Shown here in pieces: positions 1 through 8,160 of a stretch of 64,000 bases of DNA (positions are counted from its first letter, which is position 1; the number at the start of each line of letters is the position of its first letter). The notes beneath the pieces are model-generated. The model worked only from the letters and a program-made list of their open reading frames with translations, made no database searches and was not told the DNA's origin. A program made the position numbers and the translations under genes. This DNA is from an uncultured Alistipes sp. (GTDB lineage: Bacteria > Bacteroidota > Bacteroidia > Bacteroidales > Rikenellaceae): assembly GCA_944320685.1 (NCBI GenBank), contig CALUIK010000002.1, positions 248,001 through 312,000 of the forward strand. Reading direction: 5' to 3'.

Positions 1-207
1 GACAGCACTGTGTGCTATGTATGGCCCGTGGTGCGGTCGCGGAGCATAGACCGTCGCCGCAGCCGTGTGAACCTGTCGGCGATGGACCGATATGTCGAAC
101 TGGTGGGCGATGGGTTCGGCTTCGACGTGGTGTGGGACCGTTCCCTTAATGTGGAGGAGCTGGAGCGCATGCGTAGGAACGGTGCTGCCGTTGCGGCAGA
201 TGAGTAG
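1..207 (+). CDS. C-terminal fragment of an unrecognised protein
   Basis: Frame 1 is open from the first base to a TAG at 205-207, giving the last 68 residues of a protein that begins outside the window. The visible part has an arginine-rich stretch (about residues 12-22) followed by a mixed alpha/beta-like tail ending in Ala-Ala-Asp-Glu. I see no catalytic motif, signal peptide or membrane segment and do not recognise the family. An ATG at 10 opens the same frame but is probably internal. It lies upstream of glyA on the same strand, and glyA has its own promoter 77 bp after this stop, so the two need not share a transcript. Confidence 0.5.
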   Translation, partial: DSTVCYVWPVVRSRSIDRRRSRVNLSAMDRYVELVGDGFGFDVVWDRSLNVEELERMRRNGAAVAADE

Positions 208-283
208 CGGTCAACGCTTTCATGTGAATCCGAATACAAACAGTCTGCGGCGTGGTGAAAAAGAATTCGAAAACGCCTTTCTG

Positions 284-314
284 TTTGTCTTTGCCGAACC
301 TTTCGCTATCTTTG
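284..314 (+). promoter_or_regulatory. Bacteroidota-type promoter of glyA
   Basis: TTTG at 284-287, a 19-bp spacer, and TATCTTTG at 307-314 match both boxes of the Bacteroidota housekeeping promoter. Transcription would start near 319, giving a leader of about 77 nt before the glyA ATG. Confidence 0.75.
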
Positions 315-363
315 TGGCTCAAGCGGTGGCGTATATGGCGGCATCGCGGCAAGGACAGGCTGA

Positions 364-379
364 ATAATAAGTTTATTAT
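364..379 (+). promoter_or_regulatory. AT-only palindrome in the glyA leader
   Basis: ATAATAA-GT-TTATTAT is a perfect 7-bp inverted repeat with a 2-bp spacer, 16 bp before the glyA ATG and inside the predicted leader. It could be an operator or simply an unstructured AT-rich ribosome-loading region. Function is not shown by the sequence. Confidence 0.35.
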
Positions 380-395
380 AACCATTATACCCAAC

Positions 396-1676
396 ATGAA
401 ACAGGATTCTCAGATTTTCGACCTGATAGCCGAGGAGCGAGCCCGCCAGATGCGCGGCATAGAGCTTATCGCATCGGAGAACTTCGTCAGCGACGAGGTT
501 ATGGCGGCAATGGGATCGGTGCTCACGAACAAGTATGCCGAAGGATACCCCGCGGCGCGTTATTACGGCGGCTGCGAGGTCGTGGACAAGGTGGAGCGTC
601 TGGCCATCGAGCGTGTATGCGAACTTTACGGCGCCGAATATGCCAATGTGCAGCCACACTCTGGAGCTCAGGCCAACATGGCCGTATTCTTCGCCGTGAT
701 GCGGCCCGGCGACACATTTATGGGCCTCGATCTGGCTCACGGAGGCCACCTTTCGCACGGTTCGCCGGTGAACATGTCGGGTGAATATTTCAAGGCGGTA
801 GGCTATCAGCTGGATGAGGCTACGGGTATGATCGACTACGATGCAATGGAGCGCAAGGCCGTGGAGTGTCGTCCCAAACTTATCGTGGGAGGCGCGTCGG
901 CATACTCGCGCGAGTGGGACTACAGGCGCATGCGCGAGATTGCCGACAAGGTGGGCGCACTGCTGATGGTTGATATGGCCCACACAGCCGGACTTATCGC
1001 CGCAGGTCTGCTCGACAACCCTGTGAAGTATGCCCATATAGTCACCTCGACAACGCACAAGACCCTGCGCGGACCGCGCGGCGGCCTTATCCTGATGGGA
1101 CACGATTTCGACAACCCGTGGGGGCTCACTACGCCGAAGGGCGTGGTAAAGAAGATGTCGCAGATCATCAACTCGGCCGTGTTCCCCGGTATACAGGGCG
1201 GCCCGCTGGAGCATGTCATCGCCGCCAAGGCCGTGGCTTTCGGCGAGGCGCTGAAACCCGAATACAAGGAGTACCAGATGCAGGTGCAGAAGAACGCCCG
1301 CGCCATGGCCGCCGCTTTCGTCGAGCGCGGCTATAAGCTCGTGTCGGGAGGTACGGACAACCACCTCATGCTGGTGGATCTGCGTACCAAGTTCCCGGAA
1401 CTGACGGGCAAACTGGCCGAACGCTGCCTTGTTGCGGCCGACATAACCACCAACAAGAATATGGTGCCGTTTGATTCGCGTTCGCCCTTCCTTACCTCGG
1501 GCCTGCGTTTCGGCACGCCGGCCATAACCACCCGCGGTGTGAAGGAGGACAAGATGGCATATATCGTCGAGTTGATCGACCGCGTGCTGCAGGATCCCGA
1601 AAACGAGGATAACATAGCCGCCGTGCGCAGGGATGTCAATGCCATGATGGGCGAATACCCGCTTTTCGCTTGGTAG
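396..1676 (+). CDS. glyA: serine hydroxymethyltransferase
   Basis: A 426-residue cytosolic PLP enzyme that interconverts serine and glycine while charging tetrahydrofolate with a one-carbon unit. The N-terminus (IELIASENF) and the lysine motif [13 protein letters not shown], with the Schiff-base lysine at about residue 222, are diagnostic. Length matches the family. The open frame runs upstream to 252, but those codons encode nothing like the family and overlap the promoter, so the ATG at 396 is the start. It is apparently monocistronic: own promoter at 284-314 and a strong terminator at 1692-1734. Confidence 0.97.
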   Translation: MKQDSQIFDLIAEERARQMRGIELIASENFVSDEVMAAMGSVLTNKYAEGYPAARYYGGCEVVDKVERLAIERVCELYGAEYANVQPHSGAQANMAVFFAVMRPGDTFMGLDLAHGGHLSHGSPVNMSGEYFKAVGYQLDEATGMIDYDAMERKAVECRPKLIVGGASAYSREWDYRRMREIADKVGALLMVDMAHTAGLIAAGLLDNPVKYAHIVTSTTHKTLRGPRGGLILMGHDFDNPWGLTTPKGVVKKMSQIINSAVFPGIQGGPLEHVIAAKAVAFGEALKPEYKEYQMQVQKNARAMAAAFVERGYKLVSGGTDNHLMLVDLRTKFPELTGKLAERCLVAADITTNKNMVPFDSRSPFLTSGLRFGTPAITTRGVKEDKMAYIVELIDRVLQDPENEDNIAAVRRDVNAMMGEYPLFAW

Positions 1677-1691
1677 GGTGCTTCCGTCCCG

Positions 1692-1734
1692 AAAAGAGAT
1701 CCGGCGGCCGGTACGGCTGCCGGATCTCTTTTTT
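1692..1734 (+). terminator. intrinsic terminator after glyA
   Basis: A perfect 14-bp stem (1692-1705 with 1719-1732) encloses a 13-nt loop and ends in a run of six T residues at 1729-1734. It sits 16 bp after the glyA stop codon. Confidence 0.9.
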
Positions 1735-1999
1735 ACTTTCCTTATTTCCCAAGCTATTGCTTCGGCGCGATAATTGCCGCGTGGGCAGCCGCTGACGGAA
1801 TGGGGTGCAGCAATAGACTTTTTTTGCCTGATTTGCGTTATATATTCGGGCTGAAGGAGGTGTTTTTAATTTTTTTTTGCAAAAAATGTTTGCATGATGA
1901 AACAAACGCTCCCCGCTTTTCGTAATAAATTCAACACGGAAGCAAAGGGATTTGCACGACCGTTCGGACCCAAATGGCAATAGATAAAAACAGTACGAT
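1735..1999. other. intergenic region before the sigma factor
   Basis: The 323-bp gap between glyA and the sigma factor holds the glyA terminator, then 265 bp without a coding signal. It is T-rich around 1820-1875, with several TTTG words and a TATATTCG at 1841-1848, but I cannot find a pair of boxes at proper spacing. The sigma-factor promoter probably lies here, possibly more than one. No tRNA or convincing small-RNA structure seen. Confidence 0.5.
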
Positions 2000-2860
2000 A
2001 TGCGTCAATTAAAAATTACAAAATCCATAACCAACCGCGAAAGCGCGTCGCTGGACAAGTACCTTCAGGAGATCGGCAAGGAGGACCTTATCACCGTCGA
2101 GGAGGAGGTGGAACTCGCGCAGCGTATCCGCAAAGGCGATCAGGAGGCGCTGGACAAGCTGACAAAGGCAAACCTGCGTTTCGTGGTGTCGGTAGCCAAG
2201 CAGTATCAGAATCAGGGCCTGAGCCTGCCCGACCTTATCAACGAAGGGAACCTCGGCCTGATCAAGGCGGCCGAGAAGTTCGATGAGACCCGAGGCTTCA
2301 AGTTCATATCGTATGCCGTATGGTGGATTCGCCAGTCGATCCTGCAGGCGCTGGCCGAGCAGTCGCGCATAGTGCGTCTGCCGCTGAACCAAGTTGGATC
2401 GCTCAACAAGATAAACAAGGCATTTGCCCGCTTCGAGCAGGAGCACGAGCGTACGCCGTCGCCCGAGGAGCTGGCCAGCGAGCTGGAGCTTCCGAAGGAG
2501 AAGGTGTCGGACACGCTGCGTGTGGCAGGCCGCCACATCTCGGTCGACGCCCCCTTCGCCGACGGAGAGGACAACAGCCTGCTCGACGTGCTGGTAAATA
2601 CCGACTCTCCCAATGCCGACCGCGGCCTTATCAACGAGTCGCTCGCTACGGAGGTGAACCGTGCGCTGGAGACCCTGACGGAGCGCGAGCGCGACATTAT
2701 CAAGTACTTCTTCGGCATAGGCTGCTCGGAGATGACGCTCGAGGAGATTGGCGAAAAGTTCGACCTCACGCGCGAGCGTGTGCGCCAGATCAAGGAGAAG
2801 GCCATCCGCCGCCTGCGCCACTCGTCGCGCAGCAAGCTGCTCAAGTCGTATCTGGGATAA
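2000..2860 (+). CDS. rpoD: primary sigma factor of RNA polymerase, RpoD/SigA type
   Basis: A 286-residue sigma-70 protein. Region 1.2 ([16 protein letters not shown]), region 2 with the -10-reading helix (about 60-130, including [15 protein letters not shown]), region 3, and region 4 with its helix-turn-helix ([10 protein letters not shown] then [17 protein letters not shown], about 235-270) follow in order. Region 1.1 and the large non-conserved insert of proteobacterial RpoD are absent, as is normal for the Bacteroidota primary factor. That factor is known to read the TTTG / TAnnTTTG promoters seen throughout this window. It stands alone between glyA and an unrelated lipoprotein gene. Confidence 0.95.
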   Translation: MRQLKITKSITNRESASLDKYLQEIGKEDLITVEEEVELAQRIRKGDQEALDKLTKANLRFVVSVAKQYQNQGLSLPDLINEGNLGLIKAAEKFDETRGFKFISYAVWWIRQSILQALAEQSRIVRLPLNQVGSLNKINKAFARFEQEHERTPSPEELASELELPKEKVSDTLRVAGRHISVDAPFADGEDNSLLDVLVNTDSPNADRGLINESLATEVNRALETLTERERDIIKYFFGIGCSEMTLEEIGEKFDLTRERVRQIKEKAIRRLRHSSRSKLLKSYLG

Positions 2861-2952
2861 AGCGGCGGCGGAATGTGTGTGGACGACAGCCGTCGCGCGC
2901 AAAATGTTGAATGATAATTGGCACCGATTGTCTTTTGACGTGTTTTTTATTA

Positions 2953-2960
2953 TATATTTG
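2953..2960 (+). promoter_or_regulatory. -7 box before the thioredoxin-domain lipoprotein
   Basis: TATATTTG at 2953-2960 is a full match to TAnnTTTG, 30 bp before the ATG. An upstream TTG at 2928-2930 gives a 22-bp spacer, slightly long, while the TTTG at 2934-2937 is too close (15 bp). Confidence 0.55.
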
Positions 2961-2990
2961 TTTCCGTAATAACCAATCCTAAACTTAATC

Positions 2991-5024
2991 ATGAAAAATA
3001 TCTTTCTTGCAGGGGCTGTGGCGTTCAGCTTCCTTGCCGCAGGATGCGGCGGGGGCGATGTAGTGTCGGATTCGGTCGCGCCGGTGGCGGGCAACTGGAC
3101 CGACTGCCGTACGGGCGAGTGGCGTTACGGCTTTTACGACGGCATGGCCATCGCGGAGGGCGATTTCTGGAGTTACGAGTCTGTTGCGGTGACCGCGTCG
3201 CGCGCCGAGATTGTGTTGCATCGGGACGGCGAATCGAAACGGGTGGTATTGCTGCGGGATAATGCTGCGGACAGCCTGTGCCGTGAGCGCAGGGGGCTCT
3301 TCTCGCGGCGGCCGCTGGTGCGTGCCACGGGATATGTGGCGGCGACGCGCGGCGACAACCGTACGATGGGCGAGCCGTCGCTCGTGCTGGACTCGGTGGC
3401 GGTGCGGGGGTATCTGCCCGACGTGGAGGCTGGCACGGAAGTAGCGTTGTGCATTTCAAATATAATCCATAATGACAATACGTTCGGAGGCGTAACCTCA
3501 ACCGTCGATTCCTGCGGGTGTTTCGAGGCGAAGCTGCCTTGCGTATGCCTTTCGGAGGTGGCGGTGGAGTGCAGGGCGGCCGACGTGTACGAGTATATGT
3601 ACTGCGCACCCGGCGACGAGATTATGCTCACACGCGATGCAGCTACCGGCCGCACCCTTGTCATGGGGGAATATGCGCGGCTCTACAACGAGGAGGAGGC
3701 ATATCGGCGTTATGTGCAGGAGCGTAACGACTATGTGGATATAGACTATTACGATACCATCCCGCACGAGGCCTATCTCGACCGCGTGCGCAGCGAGGTG
3801 GAGGAGGGCGGCCGCCGCCGTATGGAAGGCTTCGCCGCAGCGTCGGAGCCCTTGTCTCGCCGTTTCAAGGAGGCGAACAGGGCGTCGACGCTGCTTTCGA
3901 TGATAAATTATGCGTCATACAGGAGGTTTGCCCTGCGGCCCGACGGCAAGGATCGTCTGCCCGAATGTTATGCTTCATACCTCGACAGCGCCGTTGCCGC
4001 CCTGCCGCCGCAGTTCCGCATGTCGTGGAGCGATCCGAACGTATATTTCAACGTCCGAACGGGCGGAAGCCGCGGCTCGAAGAGCTATTCGGCGGTGATC
4101 GAGACGCTGCTGTACATGGACGAACACGGTATCAGGACGCTATCCGAGACCGAAAGAGGGGCCATCGAGGTCTATAACGACGGCATGGAAGCCTTGGGTA
4201 ACGGCACCATGTCGGCCGAAGCGTTGCCCGACAGTTTCAGAGCTGCGGTCGACAGCCTGAATGCGTTGTGGTCGGGTGACAAGGTGCAGGCGTTCGTCAA
4301 GGAGAAGGGGGATAAGTTCATCGAGGAGATAGTGGATGTGCGTATGGCAATACTCGACCCCTTGGAGAAGATCGTGCAGAGCGGAGTGGACCGCCGCTTC
4401 GAAGAGTTATGCGCGGCCAACCTCTTCATGGCGGACATATTTTACCGGCAGCACTCGATGGGGGAGTTGTGGTTTTCGGAAATGCGAAAACATATAACCG
4501 ATCCGGTATTGCGCCGCTGTATCGAGGCCGAGAACGAGAAATATCTGGCGATAGAGAATACGGGGCTCGACTATCCTGCGAGTATAATGCCGTCGGAGCC
4601 ATATGCCGCCGAGAGCGACGCCGAACAGCTATGGAGACAGATTGCGGAGCGGTATCGAGGCAAGGTCGTGGCGATAGACTTCTGGGGTACGTGGTGCGTG
4701 CCGTGCCGCGAGGAGATGCCCGCGGTGAAGGATCTGGCGGCGCAATATGCCGGCAAGGATGTGGTTTTCGTATTCCTTGCGTACCGGTCGCCAGAGGATA
4801 GCTGGCTGAACGTAATCCGCGAGCTGGGGATGACGGCGCCCAATATCGTACACTTCAACCTTCCCGACGGGCAGATGCAGCTGTTGGTCGAGAAGTTCGG
4901 CGTGACAAGCTATCCGACGCATATCGTTGTCGACCGCCAGGGACGCGTGCAGCCGGGAACGGTACCGGGGCTGTGGGTCGACGACGCGGCCCTCGGACGG
5001 GCTATCGACGCGCTGCTGGATTAG
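2991..5024 (+). CDS. lipoprotein with C-terminal TlpA/ResA-like thioredoxin domain
   Basis: A 677-residue exported protein. The signal peptide ends in a lipobox (LAAGC, lipidated Cys at 19), so it should be anchored to a membrane facing the periplasm. Residues about 20-520 form a large domain without a motif I can name, resembling the DUF-type N-terminal parts of Bacteroidota AhpC/TSA lipoproteins. Residues about 545-677 are a thioredoxin fold with WCVPC (Cys 569 and 572) and a later cis-proline segment (SYPTHIVV). The likely role is thiol-disulfide exchange in the envelope; the substrate is unknown. It has its own promoter and ends at a convergent terminator shared with ung. Confidence 0.85.
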   Translation: MKNIFLAGAVAFSFLAAGCGGGDVVSDSVAPVAGNWTDCRTGEWRYGFYDGMAIAEGDFWSYESVAVTASRAEIVLHRDGESKRVVLLRDNAADSLCRERRGLFSRRPLVRATGYVAATRGDNRTMGEPSLVLDSVAVRGYLPDVEAGTEVALCISNIIHNDNTFGGVTSTVDSCGCFEAKLPCVCLSEVAVECRAADVYEYMYCAPGDEIMLTRDAATGRTLVMGEYARLYNEEEAYRRYVQERNDYVDIDYYDTIPHEAYLDRVRSEVEEGGRRRMEGFAAASEPLSRRFKEANRASTLLSMINYASYRRFALRPDGKDRLPECYASYLDSAVAALPPQFRMSWSDPNVYFNVRTGGSRGSKSYSAVIETLLYMDEHGIRTLSETERGAIEVYNDGMEALGNGTMSAEALPDSFRAAVDSLNALWSGDKVQAFVKEKGDKFIEEIVDVRMAILDPLEKIVQSGVDRRFEELCAANLFMADIFYRQHSMGELWFSEMRKHITDPVLRRCIEAENEKYLAIENTGLDYPASIMPSEPYAAESDAEQLWRQIAERYRGKVVAIDFWGTWCVPCREEMPAVKDLAAQYAGKDVVFVFLAYRSPEDSWLNVIRELGMTAPNIVHFNLPDGQMQLLVEKFGVTSYPTHIVVDRQGRVQPGTVPGLWVDDAALGRAIDALLD

Positions 5025-5047
5025 CCGGCAATGCGCGTAAGGAAGTC

Positions 5048-5080
5048 AAAGCGTGCCTTCCGATGTGGAAGGCACGCTTT
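5048..5080. terminator. bidirectional terminator between lipoprotein gene and ung
   Basis: A perfect 14-bp stem (5048-5061 with 5067-5080) has a 5-nt loop. The outer AAA/TTT ends give short U tracts in both directions, between two converging genes. Confidence 0.85.
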
Positions 5081-5106
5081 GTTATGCGTGTCGTGGATGA
5101 AAAGAA

Positions 5107-5769
5107 TCACCACATAATGGGTGTTTTGCCTATGCTCTCGAGGTAGGCGTTTGCCTGCGAGAAGTGGCGGCAGCCGAAGAACCCGCGGTAGACCGACAGC
5201 GGCGAGGGATGCACGCTGCGCAGGATGAGGTTGCGCTTCGGGTCGGCGATCTGCCCCTTGCGCTGGGCGTAGCTGCCCCACAGCATGTAGACGATGCCCT
5301 GCTTGCGCTCGGCGATAAGCCTTACGACGGCGTCGGTGAACTGCTCCCATCCGTGCCCGGCGTGCGAGGCGGCCTGATGCGCCCTGACCGTAAGCACCGA
5401 GTTCAGGAGCAGAACCCCCTGCTCGGCCCAGCGGTCGAGGTTGCCGCTTTCGGGTACGGGCGTGCCCGTGTCGTCGCGAATCTCCTGAAAGATATTCTGC
5501 AGCGAGGGCGGAAATGCCACGCCGTCGTTGACCGAGAAGCAGAGACCGTTGGCCTGTCCCTCGCCGTGGTAGGGGTCCTGTCCTATGATGACGACCTTCA
5601 GACGGTCGAATGGGCATTTGTCGAAGGCGCGGAATATGTTGCGTCCTGCAGGAAAGATACGCTGGGTGGCGTATTCGGCACGGACGAAACGTGTAAGTTC
5701 TTCGAAATACGGTTTGTCGAATTCCGGTTGCAGCAGAACCTTCCAGTCGGCTGCGATCTTAACGTCCAT
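5107..5769 (-). CDS. ung: uracil-DNA glycosylase, family 1
   Basis: A 220-residue base-excision repair enzyme that removes uracil from DNA. It carries the water-activating motif GQDPYHG with the catalytic Asp at 65, the SLQNIFQEI segment, the LLLNSVLTVR strand and the HPSPLS loop with the catalytic His near the C-terminus. Length agrees with E. coli Ung (229). The gene is alone on the minus strand, with a shared terminator downstream and a promoter upstream that overlaps the one for the divergent alkaline phosphatase. Confidence 0.96.
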   Translation of the reverse strand: MDVKIAADWKVLLQPEFDKPYFEELTRFVRAEYATQRIFPAGRNIFRAFDKCPFDRLKVVIIGQDPYHGEGQANGLCFSVNDGVAFPPSLQNIFQEIRDDTGTPVPESGNLDRWAEQGVLLLNSVLTVRAHQAASHAGHGWEQFTDAVVRLIAERKQGIVYMLWGSYAQRKGQIADPKRNLILRSVHPSPLSVYRGFFGCRHFSQANAYLESIGKTPIMW

Positions 5770-5794
5770 GTAAAAAAATCTTAAGGTTTATGTG

Positions 5795-5825
5795 TTTGTA
5801 AAAATATGAAAAAAAGGTAACTTTG
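5795..5825 (+). promoter_or_regulatory. promoter of the alkaline phosphatase gene
   Basis: TTTG at 5795-5798, 19-bp spacer, TAACTTTG at 5818-5825: exact match to the Bacteroidota pattern, 25 bp before the ATG. Confidence 0.8.
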
Positions 5826-5830
5826 CCAAA
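5799..5830 (-). promoter_or_regulatory. candidate divergent promoter of ung
   Basis: On the minus strand TTTG (5827-5830), a 20-bp spacer and TATTTTTA (5799-5806, one mismatch to TAnnTTTG) lie 30 bp before the ung ATG. It overlaps the alkaline phosphatase promoter almost completely. Confidence 0.45.
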
Positions 5831-5850
5831 AGTTAATGTAACGTAATATT

Positions 5851-6981
5851 ATGAGAAGGGTATTTATCACGATTCTGCTGCTCGTAGCGGCATGCCAATG
5901 TGTCGAGGCCAAGAAACCGGCGCACAATGATTCCAAGGTTAAGAATATCATATACATGATCGGCGACGGGATGGGCTTGTGCCATGTGTCTATGCTTCAG
6001 GTCGAGGGAAAATATGCCCCCACGGCATTCGACCGCGCGCACAACATCGCCCTGCTGAAGACATACTCGGCCAACAATCGTGTAACCGATTCGGCGGCTG
6101 CGGGTACAGCTCTTGCTACGGGATTCAAGACCGATAACGGCACGCTGGGACAACTGCCTGACGGAACTCCCGTGGAGTCGATCATGGCCAAGGCGCAAAA
6201 GAAGGGTTATGCCACCGGACTGGTGGTTACGTGTTATCTGCAGCATGCCACGCCTGCGGCTTTCTACGCCCATGTGAAGAACCGCGGCGATTCGGACCGG
6301 ATCTCGCGCGACTTTATGCAGAGCGGCGTGGACGTGGCTTTCGGCGGAGGTGAGGAACTGTTCGAGGAGGCATACGAGGATAGCGACGAGGATTATGACG
6401 ACCTGCTCAAGGAGAAGGGGTATGAGGTCATATACGACCAAGCCGATATGGAGGGCATACATTCGGGCCGTGTCGTCGGCCTGTTTGCCGAGGAGAACCT
6501 TCCCGAGTTGAAGGACGGCCGCGGCGACTATCTCGCACGCGCTACGGACAAGGCTCTTGAGATACTGACTGCGAATGTGAAGGCGGACAAGAAGGATGGT
6601 TTCATAATAATGGTCGAGGGCTCACAGATAGACTATCGTTCGCATGCCAACGATGTGGAGGGTATCCTTGCCGAGATGCGCGATTTCGAGAAGGCTGTGA
6701 AGGTCGCTATGGATTACGCCGATGCGCATGAAGATACGTTGGTGGTGATCTGTGCCGACCATGAGACGTCGGGCATGACCATTCCGAGCAACAAGACCGA
6801 CTTCACGTTGCCCGAGAGTGGTATAAACTATGATTTCAGCACTACGGGCCACACGGGGGTCATGGTGCCCGTATACCTTTACGGCGCATGTGCCGAACGG
6901 ATTAACGGCATTATGGAGAATACCGAGTTGTCGCAGAAACTCCAGCAGCTCATCGGTGTCGCAGACAAGGCGGACAAATAG
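5851..6981 (+). CDS. alkaline phosphatase, PhoA superfamily
   Basis: A 376-residue exported phosphomonoesterase. The N-terminus has a hydrophobic segment ending VAAC (Cys 15), which fits a lipobox, so the enzyme is probably an envelope lipoprotein rather than soluble. The metal-binding start (MIGDGMG), the nucleophile motif TDSAAAGTALATG with the phosphorylated Ser, the ADHETSGM metal-binding His and the final TGHTGVMVPVY segment are all present. The family uses two Zn and one Mg. It is shorter than E. coli PhoA (about 450). It has a strong own promoter and a terminator at 7005-7040. No Pho-type operator could be identified. Confidence 0.93.
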   Translation: MRRVFITILLLVAACQCVEAKKPAHNDSKVKNIIYMIGDGMGLCHVSMLQVEGKYAPTAFDRAHNIALLKTYSANNRVTDSAAAGTALATGFKTDNGTLGQLPDGTPVESIMAKAQKKGYATGLVVTCYLQHATPAAFYAHVKNRGDSDRISRDFMQSGVDVAFGGGEELFEEAYEDSDEDYDDLLKEKGYEVIYDQADMEGIHSGRVVGLFAEENLPELKDGRGDYLARATDKALEILTANVKADKKDGFIIMVEGSQIDYRSHANDVEGILAEMRDFEKAVKVAMDYADAHEDTLVVICADHETSGMTIPSNKTDFTLPESGINYDFSTTGHTGVMVPVYLYGACAERINGIMENTELSQKLQQLIGVADKADK

Positions 6982-7004
6982 ATCGCCTGCAGTCGTGTAT
7001 ATAT

Positions 7005-7040
7005 AAACGGGCGGAGACCAATTCGGTTCTCCGCCCGTTT
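7005..7040. terminator. bidirectional terminator between alkaline phosphatase and cysM
   Basis: A perfect 13-bp stem (7005-7017 with 7028-7040) has a 10-nt loop and short T runs outward on both strands, between converging genes. Confidence 0.88.
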
Positions 7041-7067
7041 TGCATTGTTTGCGGCAGGCTTCATGCA

Positions 7068-7973
7068 TCAGTCGCCATAAGGATCGAACATGCTTGTGCT
7101 GAGGTATTTCTCGGCACGATCCGGAAATACGACGACTATATTGCCGCTCTCGATGTTCTGTGCCGTGCGTGTGGCGGCTATCATGGCCGCGCCGCTGCTC
7201 ATGCCGGCGAATATGCCCTCGCGGGCGATGATCTGGCGTGCCATGTCGATGGCCTCCTCGCTCTCGATCATCTCCTGACGGTCGATGAGCGACGGGTCGT
7301 AGATCTGCGGTACTATCGCCTCCTCCATATTCTTGAGCCCTTGTATGTAGTGCCCGCGTGTGGGATGCGCGCAGACGACTTTTATGTCGGGTTTCATCGT
7401 GTGCAGGAACCGCGACAGGCCCATGAGCGTGCCCGATGTGCCGACGGCACATACCAGATAGTCGATCTGTCCCTCGGTTTGCTGCCATATCTCGATGGCC
7501 GTGTTTTCGTAATGTGTCAGGTAGTTGGCGGCATTGGCGAACTGGTCGGGCATGTAGTATTTGTCGGGGTTATCGGCCACCATGCGGCGGGCGAGGCGTA
7601 TAGCCCCGTCGGTACCCTCGTTGGCGGGCGTGAGGATCACTTTGGCGCCGTACGAGCGTATGATCTTGCGGCGTTCGACCGATACGGCCGAACTCATGAC
7701 TATCTCCACGGGATATCCCAGTACGATGCCTGCTATGGCCAAGCCTATGCCAGTATTGCCTGAGGTCGGTTCGATGATGGTCTTGCCCGGGGTGAGCTGC
7801 CCGCTCTTCAGAGCGGCCTCCACCATGCGTACTGCTATGCGGTCCTTGATGCTGCCCGTGGGGTTGAAGCCCTCAAGTTTGGCGTATATGTTGACGCGCG
7901 GGTTGGGGCATAAGGAGTTGATCCTGACCATAGGGGTCGAACCTATCGTGTAGAGTATGTTTTTCTTTACCAT
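7068..7973 (-). CDS. cysM: cysteine synthase, CysM-like (O-acetylserine sulfhydrylase B type)
   Basis: A 301-residue PLP enzyme of the cysteine synthase family that makes cysteine from O-acetylserine and sulfide. The PLP lysine sits in PTGSIKDR (about residue 44), the substrate loop is TSGNTG, and the phosphate-binding glycine loop is GTSGTLMG. The C-terminal half (EIWQQTEGQIDY, REGIFAGMSSGAA, PDRAEKYLST) is closer to E. coli CysM (303 residues) than to CysK. The exact sulfur donor cannot be told from sequence. Single gene with its own -7 box and a terminator downstream. Confidence 0.9.
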   Translation of the reverse strand: MVKKNILYTIGSTPMVRINSLCPNPRVNIYAKLEGFNPTGSIKDRIAVRMVEAALKSGQLTPGKTIIEPTSGNTGIGLAIAGIVLGYPVEIVMSSAVSVERRKIIRSYGAKVILTPANEGTDGAIRLARRMVADNPDKYYMPDQFANAANYLTHYENTAIEIWQQTEGQIDYLVCAVGTSGTLMGLSRFLHTMKPDIKVVCAHPTRGHYIQGLKNMEEAIVPQIYDPSLIDRQEMIESEEAIDMARQIIAREGIFAGMSSGAAMIAATRTAQNIESGNIVVVFPDRAEKYLSTSMFDPYGD

Positions 7974-7995
7974 AGTCGTGGCGGTTTTAGACTTT

Positions 7996-8003
7996 CAAAG
8001 TTA
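7996..8003 (-). promoter_or_regulatory. -7 box of cysM
   Basis: TAACTTTG on the minus strand, 22 bp before the cysM ATG, is a full match. No TTTG is present at -33, so the promoter may need an activator or an extended -7. Confidence 0.55.
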
Positions 8004-8105
8004 TTAAAAGTTTTTAATTCGGCTTCGCGTATCACCGCGTAATTGCCGGTGGAGCGGCATTTATCCGCATAATTGCATATTGTCGCCGCCTGTACGCAAC
8101 GAAAA

Positions 8106-8137
8106 GCAGGGCGGGAACCCGATCGGTTCCGCCCTGC
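8106..8137 (-). terminator. terminator after the M20 dipeptidase gene
   Basis: Arms 8106-8119 and 8125-8137 pair along 13 bp with one bulged base. On the minus strand the stem is followed by TTTT. It lies 24 bp after the dipeptidase stop. Confidence 0.75.
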
Positions 8138-8160
8138 ATGACAGCTCTAATCTCGGCATC

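Noticed and set aside
306-1364. A 352-codon minus-strand frame opposite glyA
   Set aside because: Antisense shadow with His- and Arg-rich translation and no recognisable domain.
1735-1999. Possible tRNA or small RNA before the sigma factor
   Set aside because: No GTTCGA-type T loop or acceptor pairing could be found; only T-rich promoter-like sequence.
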